From Campylobacteraceae bacterium (GTDB taxonomy: Bacteria > Campylobacterota > Campylobacteria > Campylobacterales > Sulfurospirillaceae): a stretch of DNA of 64,000 bases. Location: positions 124,001 to 188,000 of the forward strand of contig JALUBH010000020.1 in assembly GCA_027050775.1 (NCBI GenBank), written 5' to 3'. The number at the start of each line of letters is the position of its first letter. Position 1 is the first letter of the stretch. Position numbers and translations under genes: made by a program. The notes beneath the pieces were generated by a model, which worked only from the letters and a program-made list of their open reading frames with translations, made no database searches and was not told the origin of the DNA. Positions 16,778-25,407 of this stretch are shown here, piece after piece.

Positions 16778-18220
16778 TTAAAATTTTAAATCTCTATAGT
16801 AATTAATCTGCTCTTTTTTGAGTATCCTTATAAAGTTCGTACTTCCCTCACAACCGGTTGGAAAACCGGCAGTTACAAGATATATCCCCTCTTCATTGAT
16901 GATATTTTCTTTTATAGCTTCTTTTAACATATCAGAAAGCATCAAACTTGGATTTTGATTTTCTATATACATAAGTGGCTTTAAGCCCCAAACTATGCTT
17001 AGAGATCTTGCTGTTTTTTCATCGTGTGTTACTGCATATATATCATTTTTTATCCTGTATCTAGCTAGTTTAAGCGCAGATTTTCCTGATGATGTTATAG
17101 AAATAAGAGCATCTACATCAAGTTGCTCTGCCAATTTTGCAGTAGATGAAGATACGATATCTGTCTCATCTAAAAATTTATATTTATCAAATTTATTGTA
17201 TGGATAGACCTCTTCTGTCTCTATTATCGTATTTGACATCACTTCGACTACATTTACCGGATTTTTACCTATGGCACTCTCTTCGCTAAGCATCACCGCA
17301 TCGGTTCCATCCAAAACTGCATTTGCAACATCGCTTATCTCTGCCCTTGTGGCCACCTCGTTTTCTACCATAGAGAGCAGCATTTGAGTAGCTGTGATAA
17401 CTGGTTTGGAAGCCGCATTTGCTTTTGAGATGATTCTTTTTTGTATATTTGGCACCCTGTAATAAGGAACCTCTATACCCAAGTCACCTCTTGCTACCAT
17501 CACCCCGTCACTTACTTTTAAAATTTCATCTATATTTTCAACCGCATCAAATTTTTCTATTTTTGAGATTATGCGTGATGTTGAACCATATTTTTTTAGC
17601 AAATCTCTTACATGTAACACATCTTTCGAACTCTGCACAAAAGAGACAGCCACAAAATCAACTCCATTTTTTGCGCCCCATTGCAAATCTTTTTCATCTT
17701 TGGGTGTGATTACTTCTATATTGATCTGAGTATTTGGAAAATTTACACCCTTATTTGATGACAATTTTCCACTATTTTCTACTTCGGTCTCTATGTATTC
17801 GCCGCTTTTAACTACTCTTGCTCGGATATTTCCATCATAAAGATATATATAGTCTCCAACTTTTAGCATATCTAAAACATTATGTTGATTGATGCTTAGT
17901 TCGTATTTGTGCTCACCAATTTGTTTACCTATTATATCTTTTCGTAAAAATATCAGCAAGTCTTTTGGCTTTAGATTAAAATCATCATCTAACTTACCAA
18001 CTCTTATCTTTGGACCACAGATATCTTGAAGTATGCCAACTCTTTTTCCAACATTTTTTTCTGCTATTTTTATATTCTTTAGTATATTTTTGTGGTAATC
18101 ATGAGTACCATGACTAAAGTTCAGTCTAAAAACATCCACACCGGCTTTTAGCAGACCTTCTAAAATCTCAATACTTTCACTTGCAGGTCCGACAGTAGCT
18201 AAAATCTTTGTTTTTTTCAT
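16778..18220 (-). CDS. pyk: Pyruvate kinase
   Basis: 480 residues, cytosolic glycolytic enzyme converting PEP and ADP to pyruvate. Motifs: TVGPAS at the N-terminus, RLNFSHG near 35-41, ARGDLGIEV near 245 and ATQMLLSM near 285. The frame is open 8 codons further, but AAAGGAAAAAAAT precedes the ATG at 18220. In an organism using the reverse TCA cycle it would serve the outlet from PEP; the aclBA operon lies just upstream on the same strand, separated by a hairpin terminator. Confidence 0.96.
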   Translation of the reverse strand: MKKTKILATVGPASESIEILEGLLKAGVDVFRLNFSHGTHDYHKNILKNIKIAEKNVGKRVGILQDICGPKIRVGKLDDDFNLKPKDLLIFLRKDIIGKQIGEHKYELSINQHNVLDMLKVGDYIYLYDGNIRARVVKSGEYIETEVENSGKLSSNKGVNFPNTQINIEVITPKDEKDLQWGAKNGVDFVAVSFVQSSKDVLHVRDLLKKYGSTSRIISKIEKFDAVENIDEILKVSDGVMVARGDLGIEVPYYRVPNIQKRIISKANAASKPVITATQMLLSMVENEVATRAEISDVANAVLDGTDAVMLSEESAIGKNPVNVVEVMSNTIIETEEVYPYNKFDKYKFLDETDIVSSSTAKLAEQLDVDALISITSSGKSALKLARYRIKNDIYAVTHDEKTARSLSIVWGLKPLMYIENQNPSLMLSDMLKEAIKENIINEEGIYLVTAGFPTGCEGSTNFIRILKKEQINYYRDLKF

Positions 18221-18325
18221 ATTTTTTTCCTTTTTGCTAAGCAAAACCTAGAAAATAGTTCACAAGATTGCTTGTTTATGCTTTTAATTATATCATTAAA
18301 AGGTTACAAAAGGGTAACAATGAAG

Positions 18326-18354
18326 AAAATAGGCTGATGTAATCAGCCTATTTT
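18326..18354 (-). terminator. Hairpin terminator after aclA
   Basis: Perfect 13-bp stem AAAATAGGCTGAT / ATCAGCCTATTTT with loop GTA; leftward it is followed by TTTTCTTC, rightward by TTTTTATTTTT. It separates aclBA from pyk. Confidence 0.8.
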
Positions 18355-18400
18355 TATTTTTAAATGATTTTACGCACTATGGAGTGCATAAAGTCAGCTT

Positions 18401-20215
18401 CTAAATCTCTGCGGTCTCTATATCATAGAGTATATCATCCCAAGGATGTCTGTACATAGGCATATTTAGTCTCTTTTCATCTAGTATATGTCCGATAAAA
18501 CCGATACATCTTCCTAGTATAAAGAAAGCATTTAGTGCGCCTGCTTCTATAAATGTGGCTATTTCATCATCATCATAATTTAGTTCTTTCCACATATCAA
18601 CCATCAAAACTCCGATAGTCCCATCAACATTTAATATAAGATTATCTTTTTTCCCTGTTGTCATCTTTTCAATCTCTAAAGCATAATTTAAAACAGGATG
18701 GGATGGAAAATATTCATCTGCATATTTTTTAAGACCGGAAACTCTCAAATCCGGGTTTCTGACAGATTTAATCCTGTGTCCGATGCCCGGAATCGGAATA
18801 CCTTGCTTCTTCATATAAGATAAAAACTCTTTTGGGGAAAGATTGTTGTCATATCCATATTTGAAGTATTTTGCCGCTCCGTCAATCGCTCCACCAAATC
18901 TAGGTCCTATCGTCAAAAGTCCTGCTATGAGTGAACTAACGACATCTTTTCCTGCTCTTGCTGTTACTTTTGCATTATGCGCACCGCTGACTGCCGGTCC
19001 ATGATCTGCTACAGTTTTTAAAACAGTCTCAATAAATTCAACTGCCCATTTTGGATATCTTTGTTTAAACCACAACAAACTCATAACATCCCCAATAGAA
19101 AATCCTGTATCAGGAGTTGCTACCTTAGATATTGGTATGCCACAATATGTTGCCTCTTCACCTCTGTCATCACTAATAGTACATATAAAGTTTCTTACTT
19201 TTCTATTTTTTGGTATAGATTTTACTTTAGGCTCAACAATAGGCTCGATAACTCCCTTAGAGAGCAAATCTTCATATACAGCGTGAATAGTTGCCGGTAT
19301 ATCATTAAATGAATCCGGCACATAAAAACCAGCCTCTTTCATAGCTCTATTTTTTGCTTCAGCAGTTTCTCTATCGGCATTTGCACTAGCACCCGCGTGT
19401 CCAAACTGAACACCGCTTTCAAAATGTTTAGCAATAGTGCCTATACACCATGAAATGATAGGTTTTTTAATCTTGCCGTTTTTGACAGCTTCTATGACTT
19501 TATACTCTTCGGCTCCACCTACTTCACCTAGTAAAATCATATATTTAACATCAGGGTTGCTTTCCATTCGAAGAAGATTGTCTATAAAAACAGATCCTAC
19601 AAATCTATCTCCACCGATAGCAACACCTTCAGCTATACCGTCCGCATTTAATGAGATGATATTTGACATCTCATTAAAAAGTCCACCACTTCTTGTCACT
19701 AAGCCACAACTTCCACATCTATTTAGCTTTGAGTTGACTATGTTTTCTATAGTTCCACCGATATTTGCTATCTTAAAAGCTCCTGGAGCTATAGCGCCGA
19801 CAGTTGCCGGTCCTATGACGGTTACGCCCTTATCTCTGGCAGCTTGATTCATGGTTCTTGCTCGTCTCTCAGGGATACCCTCAGCTGTGACCATAATGGT
19901 CTTAAACTGACCATTAAGCTCTATGGCTTCCATTACAACATCATAAGCTGTTCTAAATGAGCCAAAATTTAGAAGTACATCTGCATTTTTATGTTCATTT
20001 GCAGCTTCAGAAGTGCTTCTATATAGAGGTATCATTATCTCTTCACCACCCCAGAAAAACTTATCAAACTTTGCAGAGCTTGTCGGAGCTACGATAGCTG
20101 CTATAGATGGTGTCTCTCTACCTATCGTATAATCGTAATCCAACATCCTTTGAATTGCACTTGTGTTGTTGTTCCAAAATATCGCCTGTGTATCTTTTGT
20201 AAATAGCTTACTCAT
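18401..20215 (-). CDS. aclA: ATP-citrate lyase large subunit (AclA)
   Basis: About 604 residues. Residues 1-330 correspond to the succinyl-CoA synthetase alpha-like part, with the phospho-His segment QFGHAGA (about 268-274); the C-terminal half is a citrate-synthase-like domain with PGIGHRI (about 470) and SGAHNAKVTARAG. With AclB it cleaves citrate with ATP and CoA to acetyl-CoA and oxaloacetate, the key step of the reductive TCA cycle in Campylobacterota. GGAG 6 nt upstream of ATG 20215 sets the start, 1 bp past the aclB stop. Symbol usage follows the Chlorobium convention (large subunit AclA); some annotations swap A and B. Confidence 0.95.
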   Translation of the reverse strand: MSKLFTKDTQAIFWNNNTSAIQRMLDYDYTIGRETPSIAAIVAPTSSAKFDKFFWGGEEIMIPLYRSTSEAANEHKNADVLLNFGSFRTAYDVVMEAIELNGQFKTIMVTAEGIPERRARTMNQAARDKGVTVIGPATVGAIAPGAFKIANIGGTIENIVNSKLNRCGSCGLVTRSGGLFNEMSNIISLNADGIAEGVAIGGDRFVGSVFIDNLLRMESNPDVKYMILLGEVGGAEEYKVIEAVKNGKIKKPIISWCIGTIAKHFESGVQFGHAGASANADRETAEAKNRAMKEAGFYVPDSFNDIPATIHAVYEDLLSKGVIEPIVEPKVKSIPKNRKVRNFICTISDDRGEEATYCGIPISKVATPDTGFSIGDVMSLLWFKQRYPKWAVEFIETVLKTVADHGPAVSGAHNAKVTARAGKDVVSSLIAGLLTIGPRFGGAIDGAAKYFKYGYDNNLSPKEFLSYMKKQGIPIPGIGHRIKSVRNPDLRVSGLKKYADEYFPSHPVLNYALEIEKMTTGKKDNLILNVDGTIGVLMVDMWKELNYDDDEIATFIEAGALNAFFILGRCIGFIGHILDEKRLNMPMYRHPWDDILYDIETAEI

Positions 20216-20216
20216 C

Positions 20217-21542
20217 TTACTCTCCATTCTCTAAAGACATTCTTACTATGTCGGTTACATGGGTTTCAGGTCCATAAACTTCCATATAAAGCCCCAATCT
20301 ATCGGCTGCTTCTTTTATATCTTTTAGACCTTTTTCATAGTTTGGTCCACCACGACGCACATAAATCTTAACTCCTACATTCTTGAGTTTATCTGCATAC
20401 TCTTCTAAAGAGTAGATAATTCCCGTAAAAGTTTTAGCTACATCAGTAAAGTTTGCAATTGCACCTCCGATTATCAGAATCTTATCTCTGCCTTTGGGGT
20501 CTTTAAATCTAGTCATCAAATCAAATATAGTGTCTGCATAAAACTTTGTCTCACCCGTAGTTGGTCCTCCACTGTACTCGCCATAGTTTGCAAGCTCTGC
20601 TACATTGCCACTTAAATCGGCAATCGTATCAGCATAAACAACACTTGCACCACCACCTGCAACCATGGTCCAAATTCTTCCCATAGGATTAAGAATAGTT
20701 AGTTTTAGCGATGCTCCACTCTTTGCGTCAGCTTCAGATATAGCTTTCTCCTCTTCAGACTGATCTTCCATGCCAAAAGCTGTAGGAAACTCTATCTTGC
20801 CCCACTCATCTTCCATCAAATAACCTGCCGTATCATCGAGTCTTGCTACAAGATCAAGTATCGCCATCTCATTATCATCAAGCATAACAAGAGGATTTAT
20901 CTCAAGATATGCAAAGTTTAAGTCTCTGTAAAATTTGAAAAAATCTATGGCAAATGAGATAAATGACTCTTTCTTATCTGCAGGCAAATCAGTAGGTGCA
21001 TTTGCCCTTACGACATGGTCTATATTTGCATTTTTCATGTTGATTGGAATCACAACTTCAGTAACTTTCTCTTCCCAACCGTCTTCTATCTCCATTCCGC
21101 CCTCGGTTGACATATATAGCACATCGTCTTCGCCAACAGTAGTAGCAGATATATAGTATTCTTGTTCTTCACTGTGTGGAGTAAAAGGTTCAACTATAAG
21201 ATGAGTTAGCGTGCCATGCTGTCCACTCAAAAGGGTAATGGGATGAGAAATTTTTTCATCTATCCATTTTGCTGCCACATCCAAAGAGACATCTCCTGGT
21301 TTTTTATCTTTAAAAAGAACCAGTCCATTTTTTCCTCTTTTTCCAAAAAGCATATCAGGCTTAACGACAAGAGGCTCTTGTTTCAGCCACTCAAAACCAT
21401 GTTCTTCTGCTTTTTTCTTCAATTCATCCCCACTACTTACTAGTACAGATTTAAAACCATAATGAAACCCACTAAAGTATTTTTCCCAGTGTTTTGAGAA
21501 AATTGCTTTTCCATCATATTCACGAATCGCTCTTTGAGCCAT
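20217..21542 (-). CDS. aclB: ATP-citrate lyase small subunit (AclB)
   Basis: 441 residues, ATP-grasp subunit related to succinyl-CoA synthetase beta. It shows VVKPDMLFGKRGKNGLVLFK (about 62-81), the ADP/Mg-binding segment LEINPLVM (about 218), and a C-terminal CoA-ligase-like region with GGAIANFTDVAKTF. Its length matches the Campylobacterota type. A -10 TATAAT at 21595-21600 lies upstream and AAAGGA precedes the ATG. It is the first gene of aclBA. Confidence 0.95.
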   Translation of the reverse strand: MAQRAIREYDGKAIFSKHWEKYFSGFHYGFKSVLVSSGDELKKKAEEHGFEWLKQEPLVVKPDMLFGKRGKNGLVLFKDKKPGDVSLDVAAKWIDEKISHPITLLSGQHGTLTHLIVEPFTPHSEEQEYYISATTVGEDDVLYMSTEGGMEIEDGWEEKVTEVVIPINMKNANIDHVVRANAPTDLPADKKESFISFAIDFFKFYRDLNFAYLEINPLVMLDDNEMAILDLVARLDDTAGYLMEDEWGKIEFPTAFGMEDQSEEEKAISEADAKSGASLKLTILNPMGRIWTMVAGGGASVVYADTIADLSGNVAELANYGEYSGGPTTGETKFYADTIFDLMTRFKDPKGRDKILIIGGAIANFTDVAKTFTGIIYSLEEYADKLKNVGVKIYVRRGGPNYEKGLKDIKEAADRLGLYMEVYGPETHVTDIVRMSLENGE

Positions 21543-21594
21543 GGCAAATCCTTTTATTTTTCTTAAATTTTTTTATTACTAAGAATATCTAATT

Positions 21595-21600
21595 ATTATA
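21595..21600 (-). promoter_or_regulatory. -10 box of the aclBA promoter
   Basis: Reads TATAAT leftward, 52 bp before the aclB start. A -35 element is not clear, as is common for sigma-70 promoters in this phylum, which favour AT-rich periodicity. The 78-bp spacer 21543-21620 holds no gene. Confidence 0.5.
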
Positions 21601-21620
21601 TCAATTTTTTTCTTAAAAAA

Positions 21621-22298
21621 CTATATTTGAAAGAGTAAAATTGTCTTGTCGAAATCTCCAAACATAGAAATATTAGTTCTTCTTATAAGTTTAAATTCAT
21701 CTATATTTTCAAATAGCTCTATTGGGTGGTAGTATTGTAGTATCGTATCTGTAAACTTCATATACAAATCTTTCTCTTTTTCAAAAAGTGTAATTTTTGT
21801 ACTTAGGGTTGAGCTTATAAAATCGGCCTCTATGGCTAAAAACTCTTTTTTACTCTCCTTGAGCAAGAGCCCTTCCGCAACATCGCTAAAACCATTTAGA
21901 GTATTTATATCTGCTATAAAATATGAATCTTTTTTCAAATGACATTTTAAATCAAGAAAAAAATTCTCTAACTCCTCTTTATTCATGTAATTTAAAACAT
22001 CACCTATAGCTGTGGCACAATCAAATTTTTCTTTCAAATCTTTTAGTTCTATGTTTTTTGCATTGACGCCTAAAGAGTTAGCGATATTTACCATCTTTTT
22101 ACTTCTGTCAATACCCACAGCACTATAATTTGCACTCTTTAATCTCTGCAAAAATTTGCCATTTCCACAACCAATATCTAAAATATGCTCTACATGTAGA
22201 GCTTTTAAAATACCTATATATCTGTCATAAAGCTGACTATACTCTTCATAAAAACCTATTAATGGCTCTATTTTAGCGTATAAATCAAGTGCCTTCAC
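21621..22298 (-). CDS. Class I SAM-dependent methyltransferase
   Basis: 225 residues with the SAM-binding motif ILDIGCGNGKFLQRL (about 39-53), acidic loop VGIDRSKKM (about 60) and motif ATAIGDVLNYM (about 93). Starts GTG, overlapping the ridA stop (TAGTG). Substrate unknown. Its codons for ALHVE (near residue 34) are the palindrome GCTCTACATGTAGAGC at 22187-22202. Confidence 0.82.
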   Translation of the reverse strand: MKALDLYAKIEPLIGFYEEYSQLYDRYIGILKALHVEHILDIGCGNGKFLQRLKSANYSAVGIDRSKKMVNIANSLGVNAKNIELKDLKEKFDCATAIGDVLNYMNKEELENFFLDLKCHLKKDSYFIADINTLNGFSDVAEGLLLKESKKEFLAIEADFISSTLSTKITLFEKEKDLYMKFTDTILQYYHPIELFENIDEFKLIRRTNISMFGDFDKTILLFQI

Positions 22299-22669
22299 TA
22301 TTTTACAGCTATCGCTTCAATCTCTATACTTACATTTAAAGGAAGCGTTTTTACAGCTACGGTTGAGCGGGCTGGTTTGTGAGAGCCAAAGAACTCTGCA
22401 TATATCTTGTTAATTTGTGCAAAATCATCCATATTTGCCAAAAATACCGTAGTTTTTAAAACTTTAGACAAAGAACTCCCTGCTTCTTTGAGAACTTCGC
22501 TCAAATTGTTAAGCACTTGTCTTGTCTGCTCCTGTACTCCGCCATCTACAAGTGATCCATCCGGTTTAAGCGCAATTTGTCCGGAAGTAAATATCATGTT
22601 TTCAAAACCAATAGCCTGAGAATACGGTCCTATGGCTGAGGGAGCTTTTTTTGTTGCTATATAATCCAT
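22298..22669 (-). CDS. ridA: RidA enamine/imine deaminase
   Basis: 123 residues, YjgF/YER057c/UK114 family. Shows APSAIGPYSQAI (about 10-21), FTSGQIALKP (about 30) and the active-site region PARSTVAVKTLPLNVSIEIEAIA (Arg and Glu positions intact). It hydrolyses reactive 2-aminoacrylate from PLP enzymes. Lies 9 bp after dapE. Confidence 0.93.
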   Translation of the reverse strand: MDYIATKKAPSAIGPYSQAIGFENMIFTSGQIALKPDGSLVDGGVQEQTRQVLNNLSEVLKEAGSSLSKVLKTTVFLANMDDFAQINKIYAEFFGSHKPARSTVAVKTLPLNVSIEIEAIAVK

Positions 22670-22678
22670 CTTTTTTCC

Positions 22679-23773
22679 TTAAAATTTTTCTATTATTTTA
22701 TCAAATATTCTCTTTAAATCTCTCACATCTTGCATCTTGCATCTTTCATTTAGAGCATGAATTCTATCATTTACGACACCCAACTCTACTGTTTTTACAC
22801 CATATTCGGCCAAGAGTCTTGCATCGCTTGTTCCACCGCTTGTTGTCAATTTCGGCACAATTTGCAGAGTATCTTTTATGGCTTTTTGAAGTAACTTTAC
22901 TATCTTTGAGTCTCTTTTGGTGACAAAAGGTTTCGCACTTTGGGAAAGCGTAAGTTTAAAATCAACATCCCCAAGCAGACTTTTTATATAATTTTCTATA
23001 TTTTCCTTCTCTGTTTTAGTTGAATTTCTCACATTGAACATCATCTTTAACACCCCAGGAGTCACATTTGTCACTTCCATACCGGCTCTTATATCTGTGA
23101 TAACTAACCGGCTTGGAGCAAAATTTTCATCTCCCATGTCAAAATGATGACCTGCTAGTTTGTCCAAGATAGGAGATATCAAATTTATGGGATTGGTTGA
23201 TTTTTCAGGATATGCCGCATGACCTTGGACTCCAAAAATCTCTAAAATACCGTTTATCGATCCTCGTCTGCCTATCTTTACGGCATCTCCAAAAATCTTC
23301 TCACATGTAGGCTCGGCAACAACAGCAAAATCGGGCAAAAAATTCTCTTTTTTGAGGTATTTTAAAACTTCAATCGTTCCAAAAAGAGCATCACCTTCCT
23401 CGTCACTTGTGAGTATGATGCTAAGAGTTCCGTTAAATTTTTTTGCAGCAAGGCAAGATTGCAAAAATGCACATACTCCGCTTTTCATATCTTGCGTACC
23501 TCTTGCATAGATATAGCCATCTTTCAAAACAGGTTCAAATGGATCACTATCCCACCCTTCTCCCGGGGGTACTACATCAACATGACCCGCAAAACACAGA
23601 TGTTCACCTTCTCCAAATTTTTTATATAATAGTAGATTTTTAGTGTTATTTTTATCTATCCTAAGAGCAGTAAAGCCCAACATATAATCTTCTATAAAAT
23701 CCAACGCTCCTACATCATCAGGTGTGATAGATTCATATCTTAATAATTTTAAAAAAAGCTGTTGTGTATCCAT
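22679..23773 (-). CDS. dapE: Succinyl-diaminopimelate desuccinylase
   Basis: 364 residues, M20 zinc peptidase family. Metal and catalytic motifs: FAGHVDVVPPG (about 56-66), YARGTQDMKSGV (about 88-99), TSDEEGDA (about 122-129); C-terminal His in VVNDRIHALNERC. It hydrolyses N-succinyl-LL-DAP in lysine/peptidoglycan synthesis. Confidence 0.94.
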   Translation of the reverse strand: MDTQQLFLKLLRYESITPDDVGALDFIEDYMLGFTALRIDKNNTKNLLLYKKFGEGEHLCFAGHVDVVPPGEGWDSDPFEPVLKDGYIYARGTQDMKSGVCAFLQSCLAAKKFNGTLSIILTSDEEGDALFGTIEVLKYLKKENFLPDFAVVAEPTCEKIFGDAVKIGRRGSINGILEIFGVQGHAAYPEKSTNPINLISPILDKLAGHHFDMGDENFAPSRLVITDIRAGMEVTNVTPGVLKMMFNVRNSTKTEKENIENYIKSLLGDVDFKLTLSQSAKPFVTKRDSKIVKLLQKAIKDTLQIVPKLTTSGGTSDARLLAEYGVKTVELGVVNDRIHALNERCKMQDVRDLKRIFDKIIEKF

Positions 23774-23785
23774 TATATACCGATC

Positions 23786-25294
23786 CTATAGTAGTCGAGG
23801 GGAAGGTTCACCTAGATAAAATCCCTGAAACTCATCGACTCCGAGATTTTTACATATCTCAAAAGTCTTCTCATCATGAACAAATTCTGCTATCGTTTTA
23901 ATGCCTAGTTTTTGCGCAAAAACTATAATCGAATCAACGATAGCATAAGAGTTTTTGTCATTTTCTAAGTTTCTTATCAAAGATCCATCAATCTTGATAT
24001 AATCTGGCTTAAGTTTGGTCAAATACGAAAAGTTGCTATACCCCGTACCAAAATCATCGATAGCAATTTTGCAACCCATTCTCCTTACTTTATCTATAAA
24101 TGTTGTAACCCTCTGTAAGTTTTCAATATTTTCGTTTTCAAGTATTTCAAGTATTATCTGTTTTGCAACATCATATTTTTTCAGCATTGAAATCACAAAG
24201 TTACTTACATTGCTGTCACTCATATCTCTCGCTAGTAAATTAACAGATATAGTATCTTCTCTTCCTTGAATCTTTTGAAAACTTTTTTCTATCAAAAGTT
24301 TTTCTATTGCGGAGTATCTTTTTACTTTCTTGGCAATTTCTAAAAAAAGTCCTGGAGGGAAAACTTCCTCATTTTCATCTAATATTCTCACTAAACATTC
24401 GTGTTTAACAACCTCTTTGTTTGCATTAAATATAGGTTGATAGTATGGTATGACTCTATTGTCTTTTATCGCACTATTTATAAATTTTGACCATTTTTTT
24501 TGCTCTAAGTAGTTGGATTTACCATCTATTTTTTTAAAATAACATAAAAAGTTTATCTGTTTTTGCTTTGCCTCTTCAAGAGCCATATCGGCTTTTTCCA
24601 AGGTATTATCCGGATCAAAACAAAATCCGAGTGTAACATTTATGTCGATTATATCACCTGTTTCTATTAATTCAATGTTTTTATTTTTGAAAGTCTCTAT
24701 CAATATCCCTGCCAACTCTTCATATCTATCCATATCCAAGTCTTTATCTTCAAGAAAAGAAAACTCATCTGCCCCTACTCTATAAAGATGCAGACTCTCT
24801 TTTTGGGCAAACTCTTTTAGCCATTGGGAAACATCTCGCAAAATCATATCTCCAACATTGTTACCATAGTACTCATTTATCTCTTTAAAGGAGTCGATAT
24901 CTAAAATAATAATTTTTGGATGTTTCATCGAGACTATATCTCTCTCTAGAGCTTGCCTGTTTTGCAAGTTCGTCAAAGAGTCTTTATATAGTTGGTGCTC
25001 TAGATATTTATTTGTTTTGCTTAGTTTTTTATTTATATGCAGTAATTGTTTTTCCTTGCCGGAAACGACTCTATCAAACTCTTGTTGAAATTTTTTAGAA
25101 CTGGTTTGTATCTTAAAATATGCAAAAAAAAGAAATATTATCGTTAAAAAAGCCAATATAAAATTAAAATTTGCCTCTTTAATGTTAAAAAAATAGCAAA
25201 CACTACTATTAAATAAAACAATGATAAAAAAAATAAATACAGATACAAGCATGACAACCAATAACTTATTTAATTCTTTTTCTATTTTTTCCAT
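23786..25294 (-). CDS. Membrane GGDEF-EAL signalling protein
   Basis: 502 residues: two membrane helices (about 12-32 and 38-60), a coiled-coil stretch, a GGDEF domain (about 100-250) whose signature is degenerate (VGADEF instead of GGDEF), and an EAL domain (about 265-502). The EAL domain keeps ECLVR (E and R of EALxR), SVNLLARD, IDDFGTGYSN, KIDGSLI and AEFVHDE, so c-di-GMP phosphodiesterase activity is plausible while cyclase activity is doubtful. Signal input unknown. It lies 12 bp before dapE. Confidence 0.9.
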   Translation of the reverse strand: MEKIEKELNKLLVVMLVSVFIFFIIVLFNSSVCYFFNIKEANFNFILAFLTIIFLFFAYFKIQTSSKKFQQEFDRVVSGKEKQLLHINKKLSKTNKYLEHQLYKDSLTNLQNRQALERDIVSMKHPKIIILDIDSFKEINEYYGNNVGDMILRDVSQWLKEFAQKESLHLYRVGADEFSFLEDKDLDMDRYEELAGILIETFKNKNIELIETGDIIDINVTLGFCFDPDNTLEKADMALEEAKQKQINFLCYFKKIDGKSNYLEQKKWSKFINSAIKDNRVIPYYQPIFNANKEVVKHECLVRILDENEEVFPPGLFLEIAKKVKRYSAIEKLLIEKSFQKIQGREDTISVNLLARDMSDSNVSNFVISMLKKYDVAKQIILEILENENIENLQRVTTFIDKVRRMGCKIAIDDFGTGYSNFSYLTKLKPDYIKIDGSLIRNLENDKNSYAIVDSIIVFAQKLGIKTIAEFVHDEKTFEICKNLGVDEFQGFYLGEPSPRLL

Positions 25295-25407
25295 TAAACT
25301 TCCAATATTTTATAACTTATGTGTCATTAGACTTCTTGTGCAACCCACTATAGCCCTAGCAAAAGTTGGGCAATAGGTCTATTATATTATTTCTTATATT
25401 AAATTAA

